A DNA stretch of 63,427 nt. Source: Bacteroidales bacterium UBA6207 (GTDB lineage: Bacteria; Bacteroidota; Bacteroidia; Bacteroidales; F082). Positions 60,126 to 63,427 of the stretch are shown here, piece after piece. Every line of letters starts with the position of its first letter. The first letter of the stretch is position 1. The translations under genes were made by a program, and so were the position numbers. The stretch spans positions 1 to 63,427 of the forward strand of contig DISP01000043.1 of NCBI GenBank assembly GCA_002421995.1, given 5' to 3'. The notes beneath the pieces were generated by a model, which was not told the DNA's origin, did not search any database, and saw only the letters and a program-made list of their open reading frames with translations.

Positions 60126-63100
60126 TTGTTTCAGAGGTTGCTGACGATTTTGATATTGCTTATGATAAACCCAAATGGTTTGCTCGCTCAATTCTACAAC
60201 GGCTCAAACATGACCTTTGGCAAAAGCAGGGTGCAATGGTCCAACACCATTTGGTTTTATTACCGTTTCGATAAGTTTGACACCTATTTTTATCTGAATG
60301 GCGAAGAGCTTTCGCAATACACTGCCAAATATGCTGCAGAACAATTGCCTGTTTTCGAAAAACGACTTCAGCAAGCGCTCGACGACAAAATACAATTCAT
60401 TGTCTTCAACAGTCTGGGCGATCTCAAGCAGAGTAATATAGGCTTGGTTTCTGACCAGAAATACAACACCGGAGGTGTTACGCATATCATCGGAAACAAG
60501 GTTTTTTTGTATTTCGATGGCAATTACCTCCATTTTGAACAGCAAATCAGGGCAGGCATAGCAAATATTTTGGTCAATCAGTTGATGAGTGGCGGAAGTA
60601 TTGGTTCGCAGATGCGAGATGCAGCATTGTTCAACCTGCCGGATTGGTACAAAAACGGATTGCTTTCCTACCTTTCAGAAGAATGGAACACCAGTCTCGA
60701 CGGCAGGATGCGCGAAGGCATATTAAGCCGTCGTTTTGATAAAATCAACAGGCTCGAGGGTGATGAGGCCAAAATTGCCGGACACTCGTTTTGGCGTTAC
60801 CTCGAAAAGACATACGGTGCCGCAGTCATTCCGGAAATCGTTCACCTCACGCAGGCCGGACGCAACGTTCAGAATGGTTTTCTTTATGCAACCGGTGTGA
60901 AATTTAAGCAGCTTTCGCGCGACTGGCTTGGCTGGAACAAACAATTGTATCAAAACGGCGAAACGCGCTATCCTCAAGAGGCTTTACCACTTAAATACCG
61001 CAGCTACAGAACATTCAGCCGGCCTGAAATCAGTCCCGACGAACGCTATATGAGCTATGTAACAAGCGATGAAGGCCTGATAAAACTATGGCTTGTTGAG
61101 CTGCAAACCGGCAAAAAACAGCGAATGTTCAAAACAGGTTACAGCACCGACGAAAAAATAGACCAATCATTTCCGCTTACAGCCTGGCACCCGTCATCAG
61201 ACCTCTTTGCCTTTGTGCTTGAAGAGAAGGGTAAAATCTATCTGTATTTCTATAACCTCAATGACAAGACAACAGAAAGCAGAAATATGTTTGATTTTCA
61301 AAAAATCACACATATCAGCTATTCACCTGACGGCAAACAACTTGCGCTTGCTGCTGTCAGGAAAGGGAAACCGGATATCTATGTGTTCGACATCCCTTCC
61401 AACAGCCACAGGCAGATCACTGATGATTACTACACTGATTTGGAACCTGCATTTGCACAAGGAAAAAACCTGATCATATTTAGCTCAAACAGGCCTTCCG
61501 ACACCCTAAAGCCACAAGATAAACCAGAAAATCAGTTACCTTATTTTGATCTTTTTGCATACGATAACAACGCCAAAGAACCTTTGCTGAAAAGGCTGAG
61601 CAACACTGCTGTTGCAAACGAAAGAGCGCCTTCGCAACTTAAACCCGGCGAAATTAGTTTTCTGGGTGATGAAAACGGATACTTCAATCTCTACTACGGT
61701 CGCTTTGACAGCATCATCGCCTTTGTGGATACAACCGTGCATTTCAACTACTTCATGGAGGCATCGCCGCGCACCGATTTTACAACCAATATCCTGAACT
61801 ACACCGCTGCTGCATTGTCAGATCAAAGCTTTGTTGCAGCAAGACAAAACAACCGCAGCAAACTCTTTAAGATAAACGATCTGCATACAACATCGCACGA
61901 CAGCCGCGATTCAACAGCGTATATGCGACAGGTTTACAAGGATTATCTGAAATCGAAAGCAACACCCTTGCTGGAAAAAGGGTCCAGAAAAAGCTTTAGG
62001 TCGGTATTTCGTCCGGTGATTCTCAATGACAGTGCTGTGCGAGACAATAAAGCAAGCCGACAGGGCGCTTTCAAAATAAGTGGCAATCGCCGGCTCGACC
62101 TGCTTAACCAAGGTAAAGAAGCCGACATCAGCAAGGCAAGCACACCGCCAAAACGACGCAACTACCTTGTTGAATACTTTTATGACGAACTCACAACACA
62201 GGTTGATTTCACCTATATCAACTACAGCTATCAGCCATTTACGGGAGGAGGCTCGCCCATCTACCTCAATCCCGGTTTCAATGTGTTCATGGGAGTGAGT
62301 CTGAACGACCTGCTCGAAGACTACCGTATCAACGCCGGAGTGCGGCTCAACACAAATCTGAGTAACAACGAATATGCGCTCTCATTCAGCAATCTTAAAA
62401 AAAGGCTCGATAAGACCATCGTTCTCCACAGGCAAAGTGTGGAGGATTTTGGCGAAACTGCCTATACCAGAACACACTCACATCAAGCATTTTATATGTT
62501 AAGCTGGCCTCTGAAGGAAATTCTTGCACTCAAAGGCACGGCTATTTACCGCAATGATATGACAGTGTTTCTCTCAACCGACCAAACCAACCTAAAGCGC
62601 AAAAACGAATATGCAAACTGGCTCGGTTTTCGCGGAGAGCTCGTGTTCGACAACAGCCGGCAAATTGGGATGAATCTTTTCACCGGTAAAAGATGGAAAA
62701 TTTTTGGCGAATACTATCAGCTTGTAGCTTCCAAAGCCACGAATTTCGTTGTGCTTGGGTTCGACTTCAGGCATTATCAACGTATCCACCGAAACTTCAT
62801 CTGGGCAAACCGCGTTGCCGGAAGCACCTCGTTTGGTAAAAACAAACTCATTTACTATATGGGTGGAGTTGATAACTGGATGATACCAAAATTCGGACAG
62901 GAAACACCCATTGATTATGGGCAAAACTATGCCTATCAGACCCTTGCAACCAATATGCGCGGCTTTCAGCAAAACATCAGAAACGGTAACAGCTTTGTGG
63001 TAGCCAACTCCGAATTCAGGTTTCCAGTGTTCAGCTACCTGCTTCCAAATCCGATAAGTGCTGCATTCATCCGTAATTTTCAGCTTATTGCCTTTGGCGA

Positions 63101-63347
63101 TATTGGAACAGCCTGGACGGGAATAAACCCTTACGATCCCTCCAACTCCTTATACACCAGTTACATATATAATGGCTCACTCACAATTTCCGTTACCCAA
63201 CAGAAAGACCCCCTTGTTGGCGGAATAGGATTCGGAGCACGAACCACCCTTTTGGGCTATTTTGTCCGGGGCGATGTAGCCTGGGGCATTGAAGACGCAC
63301 ATATAAACAAACCTGTGTTTTATTTATCTTTTAGTCTTGATTTTTAA
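60126..63347 (+). CDS. Degenerate peptidase-MA + TolB-like propeller + outer-membrane barrel protein
   Basis: About 1073 residues from the TTG at 60126; alternatives are GTG 60078 and TTG 60138, and no ATG gives a signal peptide. The signal sequence is FQRLLTILILLM ... LLAQ. Residues about 20-260 look like a peptidase-MA/gluzincin fold, but the HExxH position reads HFEQQIR and the later WLxEG motif reads WYKNG, so no zinc site remains. About 290-560 carry TolB/PD40-type propeller repeats (RPEISPDERYMSYV, HISYSPDGKQLALAAV). About 700-1073 form an outer-membrane barrel of the surface-antigen type (GGVDNWMIPKFG, FGDIGTAWTG) that ends in aromatic FSLDF. Function unknown; the frame extends far upstream but is antisense to the hydrolase. 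Confidence 0.8.
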   Translation: MFQRLLTILILLMINPNGLLAQFYNGSNMTFGKSRVQWSNTIWFYYRFDKFDTYFYLNGEELSQYTAKYAAEQLPVFEKRLQQALDDKIQFIVFNSLGDLKQSNIGLVSDQKYNTGGVTHIIGNKVFLYFDGNYLHFEQQIRAGIANILVNQLMSGGSIGSQMRDAALFNLPDWYKNGLLSYLSEEWNTSLDGRMREGILSRRFDKINRLEGDEAKIAGHSFWRYLEKTYGAAVIPEIVHLTQAGRNVQNGFLYATGVKFKQLSRDWLGWNKQLYQNGETRYPQEALPLKYRSYRTFSRPEISPDERYMSYVTSDEGLIKLWLVELQTGKKQRMFKTGYSTDEKIDQSFPLTAWHPSSDLFAFVLEEKGKIYLYFYNLNDKTTESRNMFDFQKITHISYSPDGKQLALAAVRKGKPDIYVFDIPSNSHRQITDDYYTDLEPAFAQGKNLIIFSSNRPSDTLKPQDKPENQLPYFDLFAYDNNAKEPLLKRLSNTAVANERAPSQLKPGEISFLGDENGYFNLYYGRFDSIIAFVDTTVHFNYFMEASPRTDFTTNILNYTAAALSDQSFVAARQNNRSKLFKINDLHTTSHDSRDSTAYMRQVYKDYLKSKATPLLEKGSRKSFRSVFRPVILNDSAVRDNKASRQGAFKISGNRRLDLLNQGKEADISKASTPPKRRNYLVEYFYDELTTQVDFTYINYSYQPFTGGGSPIYLNPGFNVFMGVSLNDLLEDYRINAGVRLNTNLSNNEYALSFSNLKKRLDKTIVLHRQSVEDFGETAYTRTHSHQAFYMLSWPLKEILALKGTAIYRNDMTVFLSTDQTNLKRKNEYANWLGFRGELVFDNSRQIGMNLFTGKRWKIFGEYYQLVASKATNFVVLGFDFRHYQRIHRNFIWANRVAGSTSFGKNKLIYYMGGVDNWMIPKFGQETPIDYGQNYAYQTLATNMRGFQQNIRNGNSFVVANSEFRFPVFSYLLPNPISAAFIRNFQLIAFGDIGTAWTGINPYDPSNSLYTSYIYNGSLTISVTQQKDPLVGGIGFGARTTLLGYFVRGDVAWGIEDAHINKPVFYLSFSLDF

Positions 63348-63427
63348 ATGTATAACATGGCATCATCAACTTTGATTATACTCATACTCATCGGCCTTTT
63401 TGCCGGCGCTTTCAGCGGAATGATCGG
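63348..63427 (+). CDS. TSUP-family (TauE/SafE-like) membrane permease, 5' end only
   Basis: About 26 residues are visible before the window ends. The hydrophobic ILILIGLFAGAFSGMIG matches the first helix of TSUP anion exporters (GxxAGxxSGxxG). ATG codons at 63348 and 63357 are both in frame; the first directly follows the previous stop. Confidence 0.65.
   Translation, partial: MYNMASSTLIILILIGLFAGAFSGMI

Noticed and set aside
1..63427. CRISPR arrays, insertion sequences, prophage or integrated elements
   Set aside because: No regular short direct repeats, transposase or integrase reading frames, or attachment-site duplications were seen, including around the two tRNA genes.

Overview
This window is ordinary chromosome of a Bacteroidota bacterium, most likely a free-living or gut-type member of the Bacteroidales/Marinilabiliales side of the phylum (inferred from gene content; not placed more precisely). 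The evidence is four proteins with type IX secretion (T9SS) C-terminal sorting domains, the gliding lipoprotein GldH, many Bacteroidota-type lipoproteins, a set of secreted glycoside hydrolases, a tmRNA with an AxxLAA-type tag, and a TAnnTTTG -7 promoter element in front of about twenty genes. No phage, IS element, CRISPR array, rRNA or integrase is visible.

Layout. 1-6.5 kb: 3' end of a hybrid histidine kinase, a NagX/HGSNAT-like membrane acyltransferase family gene (-), then a GH29 fucosidase with an inserted PA14 domain and a GH20 hexosaminidase (+). 6.7-12.3 kb: a T9SS-sorted protein (-), a compact + operon (dihydroorotate dehydrogenase-like protein, LOG-family protein, retropepsin-like protease), and an FG-GAP repeat T9SS protein (-). 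12.4-18.5 kb: an NtrC-like regulator lacking a DNA-binding domain, the tmRNA, an outer-membrane protein plus KDO transferase waaA, leucyl aminopeptidase and a cytidylate-kinase-like protein. 18.5-27.1 kb: a T9SS beta-propeller protein, an unknown exported protein, a second GH29, ornithine carbamoyltransferase, and a - strand group of glycosyltransferase, dihydroorotase and YwqK-like lipoprotein, then a YiiX-like hydrolase.

27.3-33.7 kb: unknown lipoprotein, then holB, ricT-like PSP1 gene, gldH and a class A PBP, all +. 33.7-41.2 kb: a tight - strand GH92 alpha-mannosidase/GH2 beta-mannosidase pair followed by a hybrid histidine kinase. 41.4-45.0 kb: a three-gene biotin-dependent acyl-CoA carboxylase operon. 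45.3-47.8 kb: GH30, a small lipoprotein, a frameshifted GIY-YIG gene and a CAU tRNA. 47.9-53.1 kb: HAD hydrolase, dusB, CPBP protease, a TolQ/ExbB-type proton channel operon with two ExbD proteins, and tRNA-Ser. 53.2-63.4 kb: T9SS-sorted M28 peptidase, L-asparaginase, TatD, GT9 glycosyltransferase, metallo-beta-lactamase-fold hydrolase, a large protein with a degenerate peptidase fold + propeller + outer-membrane barrel, and the start of a TSUP-family transporter.

Together the exported enzymes (GH29 x2, GH20, GH92, GH2, GH30, M28) could strip fucose, hexosamine and mannose from glycoproteins, while the nearby cytoplasmic genes are housekeeping. No SusC/SusD pair is present, so this is a scattered enzyme set and not a classical polysaccharide utilisation locus. 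I found no clear new multi-gene system. The most unusual items are the dead-peptidase/propeller/barrel protein, a short repeat shared by the 3' flanks of two unrelated genes, the PA14 insertion in GH29, and the GIY-YIG relic behind a tRNA terminator.
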